Assembly: GCF_003326475.1 (NCBI RefSeq)
Contig: NZ_JPWA01000002.1
Location: forward strand, 62,001-126,000
Source: Thalassospira xianhensis MCCC 1A02616
GTDB taxonomy: Bacteria; Pseudomonadota; Alphaproteobacteria; Rhodospirillales; Thalassospiraceae
Length of the DNA stretch: 64,000 nucleotides
Direction: 5' to 3'
Positions 36,867 to 45,767 of this stretch are shown one piece after another (the stretch's first letter is position 1; every line of letters starts with the position of its first letter). Position numbers and translations under genes: made by a program. The notes under the pieces were generated by a model. It had not been told where the DNA came from, made no database searches, and was given only the letters and a program-made list of their open reading frames with translations.

Positions 36867-37667
36867 TCAGGCAAGACGCAATTCATCGATATGCGTGGTC
36901 GCCAGCCGCCCGCCATAGGTTTCCTGCAAATTCGCGGCGGTAAAGGTGGTGTCGACCGGGCCTTCGGCAATGCGGCGCACATTGATCAAAAGCACGCGGT
37001 CAAAATACTCGGCAACCGTGGAAAGGTCATGATGCACGCAAACAACTGTTCGGCCTTCCGCCTTAAGGTCTTTCAGGACGGCGACAATCGCCCGCTCGGT
37101 CGCGGCATCTACCCCGGCAAAAGGTTCATCGAGAAGGTAAAATTCGGCATTCTGTGCGAGTGCGCGCGCAAGGAAAACACGTTGCTGCTGCCCGCCGGAA
37201 AGCTGACCGATCTGACGGGTTGCGAAATCGGCCATGCCGACCCGATCAAGGCATTCCATCGCGGCTTGGCGATGACGCGCCCGCCAGAAACGAAACAGCC
37301 CGACCGAGCCATAAAGCCCCATCAGGACAACATCGATGACGCGCGCAGGGAAATCCCAGTCCACACTGGCGCGTTGCGGCACATAGGCCACCCGGTCACG
37401 CGCCTCGTGGAATGGTTTGCCAAAAATGCGAACTTCACCCGACAGGCGCGGAATAACGCCAAGTGTCCCTTTGAGAAAAGTCGATTTACCCGCACCGTTC
37501 GGCCCGATGATCGCCGTCATGGAGCCCGCCGGGATAGAGGCATCGACGGAAAAAACAGCCGGTTTGTTGCCATAGGACACTGTAAGGCCACGAACCGTGA
37601 GTGGCGCGTCCTTGGCCGCGACATCAACGATCTTTCCGGCTTCTGCAATCAGTTCTGCGTTGCTCAT
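36867..37667 (-). CDS. Manganese-type ABC transporter ATP-binding protein
   Basis: 266 residues with all ATPase motifs: Walker [10 protein letters not shown] near residue 55, signature [15 protein letters not shown] near residue 157, Walker [14 protein letters not shown] and the H-loop in [10 protein letters not shown]. It powers import of a divalent metal, paired with two permeases and a cluster A-I binding protein. ATG 37667 has AAGGAACTG upstream. Mn rather than Zn is inferred from the binding-protein ligands and the adjacent MntR. Confidence 0.93.
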   Translation of the reverse strand: MSNAELIAEAGKIVDVAAKDAPLTVRGLTVSYGNKPAVFSVDASIPAGSMTAIIGPNGAGKSTFLKGTLGVIPRLSGEVRIFGKPFHEARDRVAYVPQRASVDWDFPARVIDVVLMGLYGSVGLFRFWRARHRQAAMECLDRVGMADFATRQIGQLSGGQQQRVFLARALAQNAEFYLLDEPFAGVDAATERAIVAVLKDLKAEGRTVVCVHHDLSTVAEYFDRVLLINVRRIAEGPVDTTFTAANLQETYGGRLATTHIDELRLA

Positions 37668-37690
37668 GACAGTTCCTTCGATGGCGCGGC

Positions 37691-38665
37691 TCAGGAGCCG
37701 GCGGCCAGTTTGCCCTGCATCCCGGTGGCCGGGGCATCGCCGCCAAGCGCACGGGTGATCAGGGTCGCATTATGGTCGATCATGCCGATATATGTGCCTT
37801 CATAGGTCCCGGGCTCTCCCATAGCATCGGAAAACAGGGTGCCGCCGATTTCCACTTTCTGTCCGCGTGCCGCAGCACCCTCTATCAGGGCACGCACATT
37901 ACGCTCCGGCACGGAACTTTCAACAAAGACTGCGGCAATCTTGCGATCAACGATGGTGTCGACCAGTTCCTCGACCCGGCGAAGGCCGGCTTCGGATTCC
38001 GTTGAAATGCCCTGAATGCCCAGAACCTCGAAATCATAGCCGCGACCGAAATAGCTGAACGCGTCATGCGCGGTCAGCAGCACACGGCTTTTTTCCGGCA
38101 CGGTTTTTGTGACAGATCGCATGTAGGTAATCAGCTTTTCGATATCGGCAATATGTTTGTCGGCATTGGCGCGATAGGTGGCCTCACCCTCGGGATCGGT
38201 CTTGATCAGTGCGTCGCGTACAGCCAGAACCACGGTTTCCCACAATTGCGGATCCATCCAGACATGGGGGTCATAACGGCCCTTATATTCGGCGTGGCTC
38301 AAGAGCTTTGACTTGTCGATCGCTTCGCCGACGGCAATGACATTGCGGCGCTTTTCCAGATCAAGGAAAAATTCCTCAAGCTGCGCTTCAAGATAAAGGC
38401 CGTGCCACAAAACCAGATCGGCGCGCGCCATGGCGGCAATGTCGCTGCGTGTCTGGCGATAGGAATGCGGATCAACCCCGGGGCCCATCAGGGCCGTGAC
38501 CTTGGCGCGGTCGCCTGCAACCTGGCGGGCGGTATCGGCGATCATGGAGGTGGTGGCGACAACATCAATAGGCTTCGCAGACGCACCTGTCACCGAAACG
38601 GCCACAAAGCCGCAGATGGCTGCAAGGGCAAAACCGAAATACCGGGCGATACGGCGAAGCAACAT
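37691..38665 (-). CDS. Manganese-type ABC transporter substrate-binding protein
   Basis: 324 residues with a signal peptide ending near GASAKP. It belongs to the cluster A-I metal-binding proteins. The four expected ligands are visible: His in VDPHSY near 68, His in YDPHVWMD near 134, Glu in AVFVESS near 205 and Asp in LFSDAMG near 280. The Glu in the third position is the PsaA/MntC/TroA pattern for Mn; Zn-specific ZnuA has His and a His-rich loop, not seen here. First gene of the operon, divergent from mntR. Confidence 0.93.
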   Translation of the reverse strand: MLLRRIARYFGFALAAICGFVAVSVTGASAKPIDVVATTSMIADTARQVAGDRAKVTALMGPGVDPHSYRQTRSDIAAMARADLVLWHGLYLEAQLEEFFLDLEKRRNVIAVGEAIDKSKLLSHAEYKGRYDPHVWMDPQLWETVVLAVRDALIKTDPEGEATYRANADKHIADIEKLITYMRSVTKTVPEKSRVLLTAHDAFSYFGRGYDFEVLGIQGISTESEAGLRRVEELVDTIVDRKIAAVFVESSVPERNVRALIEGAAARGQKVEIGGTLFSDAMGEPGTYEGTYIGMIDHNATLITRALGGDAPATGMQGKLAAGS

Positions 38666-38736
38666 ATGAGGCGATCCTGTGATGCAAGTTAAAATCAGTC
38701 TGCTAATATCCCCTATTTATGTGCGGACTTTTAAAG

Positions 38737-38750
38737 TTAGTCAAGGCTAA
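38737..38750. promoter_or_regulatory. Candidate MntR operator
   Basis: TTAGTCAAGGCTAA is a near-palindrome (TTAG / CTAA arms plus inner C-G pairs) extended by AA on the left and TT on the right after one unmatched pair. It lies in the ~140-bp space between the substrate-binding protein gene and mntR, at a place that could control both. The metal-regulator identity comes from its two neighbours, not from a known matrix. Confidence 0.5.
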
Positions 38751-38808
38751 ATTGATTTTTGCGTGCTATGTTGATATGAAGGCTTCGGAGATTTCAAAGG
38801 AGATAGGA

Positions 38809-39237
38809 ATGGGCGATCCGAGCGCGCGTCACCCGCGACACAACAAGGCCGAAGTTTTCGCGCAATTGCGCTACGCCCATGCGCGGGAGGTGACCGAGGA
38901 TTACGTCGAAATGATCGCCGACTTGATCGAGGAAGAGGGCGAAGCGCGATCCGTCGCCCTTGCCGAACGCTTTGGCGTAACGGCGGCGACGGTCAATAAT
39001 ACGATCAAACGCCTGGAGCGCGATGGTTTCGTCACCAGCCGCCCATACCGCTCGATTTTCCTGACCGATCAGGGTAAAGAGCTTGCCGAAAAATGCCGCA
39101 AGCGCCACGAGATCGTCTATAATTTCCTGATCGCACTGGGCGTCGACCCTGCTATTGCGGAATTCGATGCCGAGGGGATTGAGCACCATGTGAGTGAGGA
39201 AACGTTGGCGGCTTTTTCCAAGTTTTCTGGAAATTAG
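38809..39237 (+). CDS. mntR: Manganese-responsive DtxR-family regulator MntR
   Basis: 142 residues. A winged helix-turn-helix (VALAERFGVTAATVNNTIKRLERDGF, residues ~47-72) is followed by a metal-binding/dimerisation domain with RHEIVYNFLIALGVDP and DAEGIEHHVSEETL, the conserved Glu/His ligand region of MntR. ATG 38809 follows AAGGAG at six bases; an in-frame ATG at 38776 has no site. It is expected to repress the divergent Mn importer when Mn(II) is sufficient. This is the last backbone gene before the glycan island. Confidence 0.92.
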   Translation: MGDPSARHPRHNKAEVFAQLRYAHAREVTEDYVEMIADLIEEEGEARSVALAERFGVTAATVNNTIKRLERDGFVTSRPYRSIFLTDQGKELAEKCRKRHEIVYNFLIALGVDPAIAEFDAEGIEHHVSEETLAAFSKFSGN

Positions 39238-39332
39238 GCGTTAGTCTTTTGTTATGGAAGGAAAATTCAAGGTCTGTCCTTTATCTTGGTTGAGCTACTG
39301 TTCCTTCTTCTTTTACGATATCTGGTGGTGAT

Positions 39333-40211
39333 TTGAACGACAAAACATTAATAACGGTTATTGTTCCAGTATTTAATCATTGGGATATTGTTCCAAGTCT
39401 TATGGAGAAAATTGATCGACAATCATTGGATAAAAATAAATTTGAGTTGCTGGTTGTCGATAATTCTTCGGATATTACCTCGAATAAATTTGCCTGGCCA
39501 GTATGGGCGCGTTTGCTGACATGTTCGACACCTGGGTCATATGCAGCAAGGAACACAGCAATAAGGTCAGCCAGAGGGAAATTGCTAGCGTTTACGGATG
39601 CGGATTGCTTGCCCGATTCTGACTGGCTTGAAAATGGCTTAGAGTATTTTAGTCGTCATCATGACGAAAAGAGGATTATTGCTGGAGCAATTAAAGTTTT
39701 ACCTCAAAATTTTGAGCATATGACTCGAAGCGAAGTTTTTGATGTAGTTATGGGGTTGCCACAAGAGCGTTATGTTAAGCGAGGGTATGGTGTGACTGCG
39801 AATTTAATAGTTCCCGCAAGCGCTTTTGAGGAAGTTGGTTTGTTCGATGAGGCGAGGTTTTCTGGCGGGGATGCAGAGTTTTGTCGGCGCGCATTAAGTA
39901 ATGGGTGGAAGCTTGAATATTGTCGATTGACTAGTGTGGTTCATCCCGCCCGTCGAGAATGGAAGGAGTTGAAAACAAAGCAGAAGAGAGTAAAGGGAGG
40001 GCAATTGAAATCTGGACCTGTTTCTAGAAGGATTATGTTTGTGGTGGTTTCTTTTGTTCCTCCTTTCAGGCAGTTTTATTTTGCATTGAAATCTTCACGT
40101 CTTTCATTCCGGCATAGGGTTTCTGTCTGTGTCACGTGGTGCAGGCTTTGGATCGTCGGATTGTCTGAGGTTTTGAGACTGTTATGTGGTGGGCAGCCTG
40201 AGAGACGTTAA
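39333..40211 (+). CDS. GT2-family glycosyltransferase (TTG start)
   Basis: 292 residues. GT-A fold: ITVIVPVFNHWDIVPSLMEK at the start, a nucleotide-sugar metal site LLAFTDADCLPDSDWLENGL near residue 88, and FDEARFSGGDAEFCRRALSN near residue 180, the acceptor-side acidic motif. Two hydrophobic C-terminal segments suggest membrane association. Start is TTG 39333. First gene of the AT-richer region; linked on the same strand to a GT4 and a PglC-like gene, so it likely adds a sugar to a lipid-linked glycan. Confidence 0.9.
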   Translation: MNDKTLITVIVPVFNHWDIVPSLMEKIDRQSLDKNKFELLVVDNSSDITSNKFAWPVWARLLTCSTPGSYAARNTAIRSARGKLLAFTDADCLPDSDWLENGLEYFSRHHDEKRIIAGAIKVLPQNFEHMTRSEVFDVVMGLPQERYVKRGYGVTANLIVPASAFEEVGLFDEARFSGGDAEFCRRALSNGWKLEYCRLTSVVHPARREWKELKTKQKRVKGGQLKSGPVSRRIMFVVVSFVPPFRQFYFALKSSRLSFRHRVSVCVTWCRLWIVGLSEVLRLLCGGQPERR

Positions 40212-40228
40212 GTCGAACTAGTCAGCCG

Positions 40229-41455
40229 GTGGTGAAAAAATTGAAGATCATATATTTGCATCAGTACTTTAATACGCCAGATATGTCAGGAGGTACTCGA
40301 TCTTATGAGATGGCCCGACGGTTGGTTGAGTGGGGGCATGAGGTTCATATTGTAACAAGCTGGCGAAACATTACTGACAAGGAAGGCTGGTTCGAAGAGA
40401 CGATAGATGGAATCAATGTTCATTGGTTGCCCGTCCCCTATCACAATGCTATGGCATTTTGGGCGAGGATGCGTGCCTTTATTCGCTTCGCATCAAATGC
40501 GGGCGTGCGGGCGACGAGCATCGGTGGAGATGTCGTGTTCGCAACAAGTACGCCGCTGACAATTGCGTTGCCTGGGGCGTTGGCTTCTTGGCTCCTTAAG
40601 ATTCCTATGGTTTTTGAAGTTCGTGATCTTTGGCCAGATGTGCCGATTGCTATGGGTGCACTAAAGAATCCGCTAGCCAAAATGGTTGCTCGACGACTGG
40701 AGCGCTTTGCCTATCAGCGGTCGTCCCATGTAATTGCTCTTTCGCAAGGAATGGCTGATGGAGTGATCTTGACGGGGTGTCCAAAAGAGCGTGTCAGCGT
40801 CATTCCTAACAGCTCTGATCTCGATCTTTTCGCATACAATGCAACTGGCGCAAAGAGTTTTAGACAACTGCATCCCGAGTTAGGTGACGGTCCTATAGTG
40901 CTTTATCCTGGAACCTTGGGCAAGGCAAATGGGGTAGCCTATTTAGTACATTTAGCGCAAAAAATATTACCTCATCGGGCTGATGTGCGTTTCGTTGTTA
41001 TTGGGGAGGGAGCTGAGGCCGACTACATTAGGAGAGAAGCAAAGAAGTGCGGCGTTGCTGGGGTTAATTTTTTCCAGTATGCGGCGATGCCTAAGAGGCG
41101 ATTGGTTGATGCGTTCAGTGCCGCATCTGTAGTAGTTTCCCTTTTCGTTGATGAGCCTGCATTACAGGCAAATTCCGCAAATAAGTTTTTTGATGCCCTA
41201 GCTTCTGGTACTCCTGTTGCAATCAATTACCAGGGGTGGCAAGCTACTTTAATTAAAGAGAGTGGAGCCGGAGTTTCTATGGGGGCGGACCCAAGTGCTG
41301 CAATGCCAATATTATTAGATATTCTTAACTCTCCAGAGCGTTTGGCTGATTGTGGAATGAAAGCCCGCAAATTGGCGGAGCAACATTTTTCAAGAGATTA
41401 TTTAGCTCGAAAGCTTGAGACAACTTTAAAGCATGCTGTTGGGGAGGGGGTATGA
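40229..41455 (+). CDS. GT4-family glycosyltransferase
   Basis: 408 residues, GT-B fold. The N-terminus KLKIIYLHQYFNTPDMSGGTRSY resembles WcaI/WbuB-type transferases acting on Und-PP-linked sugars. The donor-binding half has VLYPGTLGKANGVAYLVHLA, VVIGEGAEADYIR and VVVSLFVDEPALQANSANKFFD, the E-x7-E-like region. Start is GTG 40229 or the adjacent GTG 40232; the ribosome site is weak. Its stop overlaps the PglC-like start by four bases (ATGA), so the two are translationally coupled. Confidence 0.9.
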   Translation: MVKKLKIIYLHQYFNTPDMSGGTRSYEMARRLVEWGHEVHIVTSWRNITDKEGWFEETIDGINVHWLPVPYHNAMAFWARMRAFIRFASNAGVRATSIGGDVVFATSTPLTIALPGALASWLLKIPMVFEVRDLWPDVPIAMGALKNPLAKMVARRLERFAYQRSSHVIALSQGMADGVILTGCPKERVSVIPNSSDLDLFAYNATGAKSFRQLHPELGDGPIVLYPGTLGKANGVAYLVHLAQKILPHRADVRFVVIGEGAEADYIRREAKKCGVAGVNFFQYAAMPKRRLVDAFSAASVVVSLFVDEPALQANSANKFFDALASGTPVAINYQGWQATLIKESGAGVSMGADPSAAMPILLDILNSPERLADCGMKARKLAEQHFSRDYLARKLETTLKHAVGEGV

Positions 41456-42045
41456 AGCGATTGTTCGATTTGTTTGCTGCATCCCTTATTTTTCTTTTGC
41501 TTTGGCCGCTAATGTTGCTGTTAGCGGGGGTGATATACTGTAAAATTGGGCGACCAGTGTTGTTTCGACAAGTTCGAGCTGGGTTCCATGCAAAACCGTT
41601 TACTATGTATAAGTTCCGGACAATGCTGGATGTTGTAGATACCGATGGTTTGCCTCTTCCCGATGATTTGAGGATGACAACTTTAGGGCGATCTTTGAGA
41701 GCATCTAGCTTAGATGAATTGCCGGAGCTCTGGAATGTTCTTAAAGGGGATATGAGTTTGGTTGGCCCGCGTCCTTTGCTGATGGAATATGTTCCACTTT
41801 ACAATTCGGCGCAATTACGTCGTCACGAGGTTCGACCAGGAATTACAGGTTGGGCGCAAGTAAATGGTCGAAATGCTCTTACCTGGGATGAAAAATTCAA
41901 GCTTGATCTTTGGTATATTGAGAATCGTACTTTTAGGCTGGACTGTAAAGTGCTGTGGTTGACTATTTGGAAAGTTTTGCTGGGGGATGGGGTGTCAGCG
42001 ACCGGGAGTGCTACAATGCCGAAGTTCAAAGGTAATAAATATTAA
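41452..42045 (+). CDS. PglC/WcaJ-type initiating sugar-phosphate transferase
   Basis: 197 residues, a small monotopic phosphoglycosyl transferase. An N-terminal re-entrant hydrophobic helix (LFAASLIFLLLWPLMLLL) is followed by FRTMLDVVDTDG, the catalytic Asp-Glu pair in SLDELPELWNVLKGDMSLVGPRPLL, and RPGITGWAQVNGRNALTWDEKF. Size and motifs match PglC, which attaches diNAc-bacillosamine-1-P or a related amino sugar to undecaprenyl phosphate. The overlap with the GT4 gene and the aminotransferase next door fit that role. Confidence 0.94.
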   Translation: MKRLFDLFAASLIFLLLWPLMLLLAGVIYCKIGRPVLFRQVRAGFHAKPFTMYKFRTMLDVVDTDGLPLPDDLRMTTLGRSLRASSLDELPELWNVLKGDMSLVGPRPLLMEYVPLYNSAQLRRHEVRPGITGWAQVNGRNALTWDEKFKLDLWYIENRTFRLDCKVLWLTIWKVLLGDGVSATGSATMPKFKGNKY

Positions 42046-42347
42046 AAGAGTTCGCTTTTCTTGTTTTTTCATAATTGCATGGAAATTTTTCTCTGTATTG
42101 TGAGAGAGTTTGGTCGATCCAAAGCTGTTTTTTGTGTGATTTATAAAAATAACGGTATTGGTTTATGTTTAATTTTAGTGATGGTTGTTTTATTATGTTT
42201 TTTTTGATGAGTGATGTGTTTTTGCAATTTAATATTTATGTTGAATGTGTTTATTGAGGTGTTAATTTTTTGACTATGAGTATTCTTGGTTGTTCACCGA
42301 GTGCCTGATTCGAATTAGTAAATATCTGTTCTAAAAAGTAGAGTAAA
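42046..42347 (+). other. AT-rich gap between the PglC-like and aminotransferase genes
   Basis: 302 bp, strongly T-rich (for example GTTTTTTATTATG-like runs), with no open frame that looks coding. Short A/T arms after the PglC stop (AAAAG...CTTTT then T-runs) could be a weak terminator. A promoter for the aminotransferase gene is expected here. Confidence 0.4.
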
Positions 42348-43574
42348 ATGCTGAACACTCCTTTTTCCCCATGGCCAAGTTTTAGTTCAGAAGAGGCTGA
42401 AGCTGTTTCTCAAACTTTATTATCTAACCAAGTTAATTATTGGACAGGGGAAGCAGGACGGCTGTTCGAAAAGGAGTTCGCTGAATGGTGTCAAACCCGG
42501 TATGCAATCGCTCTTGCTAATGGAACTTTGGCTCTTGATCTTGCTTTGAAAGGATTGGGGGTCGGCAGTGGGGATGAGGTAATTGTCACACCTCGTACAT
42601 TCATTGCTTCGGTGTCGTGTGTGATTAATGCTGGAGCAACTCCTGTGTTTGCGGATGTCGATCCGAATAGTGGGAATATTACTGCGGAAACGATAAAAAA
42701 AGTTTTGTCTCCCAGAAGCAAGGCAGTGATCTGTGTCCATTTGGCAGGCTGGCCTTGTGATATGGATCCGATAATGGCCTTGGCTGACGAACATGATTTG
42801 GGAGTTGTTGAGGATTGTGCTCAGGCTCATGGAGCTCTTTACAAAGGACGTCCTGTAGGAGGTATTGGACACATAGGGGCTTGGAGTTTTTGTCAGGACA
42901 AGATCATGACAACTGGTGGTGAAGGAGGCATGGTTACAACAGACGATGAGGCTATGTGGCGTTCGATGTGGGCTTTTAAAGATCACGGTAAAAGTTATTC
43001 AGCTGTTTACGAAAAACAGCACCCGCCGGGGTTTAGGTGGCTTCATGATGATTTCGGCACTAATTGGCGGATGTTGGAGATGCAGGCGGTTATCGGGCGA
43101 ATTCAATTAAGAAAAATGCCCGGCTGGTCTTTTGCTAGGAATAAAAATGCGCTTAAGCTCCTGAGTGCTCTTCATCCGTTTCTGACTGAGGCAGGTCCTG
43201 TTCGGTGTCCTGTCCTGTCAGAAATCTCCTCTTCAGGAGAGTGGGCGACATCTACCCTGAGTAGGCATGCATTTTACAAGTTTTATTTATATGTTCGTCC
43301 CGAGAATCTAGCTTCAGGGTGGAATCGAGACAGAATTTTGAATGAAATAAATTTAAGTGGAGTCCCCTGTTATCAAGGGAGCTGCTCGGAAGTATATCTT
43401 GAAAAAGCTTTTGCGGATACCGAGTGGCGCCCCTCTGGTAGGCTGCCAAATGCTAAGGTACTAGGTGAAACATCTTTAATGTTTCTGGTCCATCCAACAT
43501 TGACGGATGCAGAAATAACTAAATCATCTCAAGTTCTTCGAAATGTACTGTGCTCCGCATCAAATTTTCGTTGA
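42348..43574 (+). CDS. DegT/DnrJ/EryC1-family sugar aminotransferase
   Basis: 408 residues, PLP-dependent, transfers an amino group to a 4-keto nucleotide sugar. The Schiff-base lysine is K185 in SFCQDKIMTTGGEGG; other motifs are ALANGTLALDLALKGLG, IVTPRTFIAS and VVEDCAQAHGALYKG. It follows a PglC-like gene, so a PglE-like role for diNAc-bacillosamine is plausible, but no PglF-type dehydratase is present. It may instead or also serve the LegB product. The LegC signature wording (..GWVSSVGK..) is not seen; this protein has QVNYWTGEAG there. Confidence 0.92.
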   Translation: MLNTPFSPWPSFSSEEAEAVSQTLLSNQVNYWTGEAGRLFEKEFAEWCQTRYAIALANGTLALDLALKGLGVGSGDEVIVTPRTFIASVSCVINAGATPVFADVDPNSGNITAETIKKVLSPRSKAVICVHLAGWPCDMDPIMALADEHDLGVVEDCAQAHGALYKGRPVGGIGHIGAWSFCQDKIMTTGGEGGMVTTDDEAMWRSMWAFKDHGKSYSAVYEKQHPPGFRWLHDDFGTNWRMLEMQAVIGRIQLRKMPGWSFARNKNALKLLSALHPFLTEAGPVRCPVLSEISSSGEWATSTLSRHAFYKFYLYVRPENLASGWNRDRILNEINLSGVPCYQGSCSEVYLEKAFADTEWRPSGRLPNAKVLGETSLMFLVHPTLTDAEITKSSQVLRNVLCSASNFR

Positions 43575-43992
43575 ATCAGCTGTACTACATAGCTGTAAGG
43601 GAAGCTAAGTAGCTTAAGTTTTTGACTTTGTCGTCTGGGTTATAAGCTCATACTGGAATGGGGGTTGAAAATGACGTGTGTTGGTCCGGATTTCGGGAGG
43701 ACTTGAGTTGAACTAGGACGGAAGGCTGAAGCAGATGTTTTTGATGAATAGGCTTCGCCGATTTTCTGGGAAAATAAAAAAAGTTGAACGGTATATTCTG
43801 GTTTAAATAACCTACTGACCAACCTGACAACTTCGCCATATTCTCTCCGTTTACCACCGATTGGCCTAGCGCAAAAAGTGGATGATCTACTAAGAGTTAA
43901 GAAACGCTTTAAGAATTTCTCAATTTAAAGTTTCTTCTTATCATATTTCGAAGTCGTGAAAGTTTGAGTTTATAAAAGAAGATCGGGCGCAG
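43575..43992. other. 418-bp gap after the aminotransferase gene
   Basis: Short open frames on the minus strand (43640-43857) have no ribosome site and no recognisable content. I see no RNA gene and no insertion sequence ends. The stretch is AT-rich and looks like decayed sequence between opposing genes. Confidence 0.4.
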
Positions 43993-45072
43993 CTATGTTT
44001 GAAACCCGTCAAAGGAAACACCGTATTTTTCTGCGGTATACCTCACTCTGTCTAAATCTATACTATCAATATTTCTTTTAGGTGATAGGGAGGATAGAGT
44101 ATCATACTCTAAATCGAGAATAATTTTCTGTGCTAGATGTTCAATTGTCGAAATATCTTGGGGGCTAAGCGTGCATTTATACTTTCCTATGCTTTCTTTT
44201 GATACTCCACTTCCGATAGTTATTTCTCTATCTTGATATGACGAGTTTGATGAAGAAACAGAATTGAGCGATTCCCAGTCATACTTGTCAGCATCTACGC
44301 CAATGAAAGATAGGATCTCTTGTATTTTTTCTTCTGTATTCATGACAAGGTCTTCGTATCTCACAATCTTTATGTTAGTGTCGGCTTGGTTTTTTTTATA
44401 AAAATTGTAGCTATTTACTTGAGTTAGAGTGTTCATAAGTGATAGGATTTTGGCTTCATCTTTGTTTGATGTAATCCTCATGGTTCTGAGAAAACAAGAT
44501 GAATAAACGTCCCTCGGGTCTCTCATCATTATTATAAATTTAACATCATCAAAAAATTCTTTTATTAAATAGTATTCTCCAAGGAGTTGTGTTGTTTTTA
44601 TTCCTGAGATAATCGGATTAACCTTAGATGGAGAATTTTCCTGGATTTTTTTTAAAAGCAAGTATTTGAAAAAAAGGTGGTTTGATTTTTTTGATAGGCC
44701 ACAAAAACTGGAAACACCTTTTTTGTCGAATGGGATTCGATTGTTTGGATCCGTGATCAAAATAGATGGGGAAATATTTTTTCTTAAATAGTTTGAAAGT
44801 TCTCTAATGAGTAGAACATTGTCGTTGGCGAAGCAAATGTCTTCATGCCTCTGATGGTTGTTGAAGCGAGAATATAGACACTCGCCTATTAAAGTCGTCC
44901 CGCTTCGCATGGCACCGGACACTAGCAAAAAACCTTTCGGTTCAAGCAGCTTGAGTCTCGATTCAAAATCTCGATACTCTAATTTTGCTTTAAATTTTCC
45001 AATATGTTTCTGTTTTAGTCCTTTTATTCTATTCTTCACATTTTTCACTGCAGCGGATAGTATGGGTTTCAT
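43993..45072 (-). CDS. PAPS-type sulfotransferase family protein
   Basis: 359 residues. The 5'-phosphosulfate-binding loop is SGAMRSGTTLIGECLYSR near residue 53 and the 3'-phosphate site is MRDPRDVYSSCFLRT near residue 188, the two motifs of PAPS-dependent sulfotransferases. A helical region KIVRYEDLVMNTEEKIQEIL follows. ATG 45072 has GAGGACACC upstream. In a surface-glycan locus this points to sulfation of a polysaccharide, common in marine bacteria. It is isolated, with long gaps on both sides and base composition more AT-rich than even its neighbours. Confidence 0.85.
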   Translation of the reverse strand: MKPILSAAVKNVKNRIKGLKQKHIGKFKAKLEYRDFESRLKLLEPKGFLLVSGAMRSGTTLIGECLYSRFNNHQRHEDICFANDNVLLIRELSNYLRKNISPSILITDPNNRIPFDKKGVSSFCGLSKKSNHLFFKYLLLKKIQENSPSKVNPIISGIKTTQLLGEYYLIKEFFDDVKFIIMMRDPRDVYSSCFLRTMRITSNKDEAKILSLMNTLTQVNSYNFYKKNQADTNIKIVRYEDLVMNTEEKIQEILSFIGVDADKYDWESLNSVSSSNSSYQDREITIGSGVSKESIGKYKCTLSPQDISTIEHLAQKIILDLEYDTLSSLSPKRNIDSIDLDRVRYTAEKYGVSFDGFQT

Positions 45073-45767
45073 ATTGGTGTCCTCGTATCTTCTTATTGGA
45101 GTATAAAATGAATCATTTTACTAACCTATTAGAAGATAGGTTGTACTATGTGCTTTTGTCAAAGAGTACTTTTGGAATGTAAATTTTGTGTCAATATATC
45201 AAGTCTCATGGCTCTGATTGATCCATTACATCCTCCAATTATTCTTTTTCGTAAAATCCATTATAATTTAGTGCGAGATAGCATGCACGTGATGATATCA
45301 CGTGCATTTGGAGCGTTGCTTATATACATTATGTATGCGCCAGTTTCGTGGCAAGTAATTAGGATAAGGATATATTCAACGCCACCATTGTGTAGGACCT
45401 GGTTGCCGTAAAGTAAACTATGCTGCATTCAAATTCCAATGCTCTTTACTTCAATCAAGGCAGATCTTGATATAGTTTATCTTAGTGAGGTTGTGTGTGA
45501 CCTATTTCTTTCGCTTTATGGACTGTAATCTTCAGGAAAGAACCGATGTTGTAGTTAGGTCTATGAAAGAAAATTTGTCTACAATATAGTGTGATGTTGT
45601 TGAATGGGCAGGTGTTATATAAATTACTCAATTTTTCACTATTATGTCGAATTTTTACCAAAAAGTAATGTAGCATATGAAATTTATCATCGAACTCAAG
45701 TGTGTCATCAAAATTGTGTTTTTGTATTCAAATTTGTTGATTGTTTGATTCTTGACTTTTTAAGGGT
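45073..45767. other. 695-bp gap around a perfect palindrome
   Basis: No open frame here looks coding; the longest ones lack ribosome sites and known content. AT-rich throughout. The one clear feature is the 25-bp palindrome at 45283-45307. It must also hold promoters for the sulfotransferase (leftward) and the unclassified GT-B-like gene (rightward). Confidence 0.45.
45283..45307. repeat. Perfect palindrome with 11-bp arms
   Basis: ATGCACGTGAT (45283-45293), spacer GAT, and ATCACGTGCAT (45297-45307). No U-tract follows on either strand, so it is not a standard terminator. It could be an operator for a dimeric regulator of the divergent genes or a recombination end. Confidence 0.6.
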
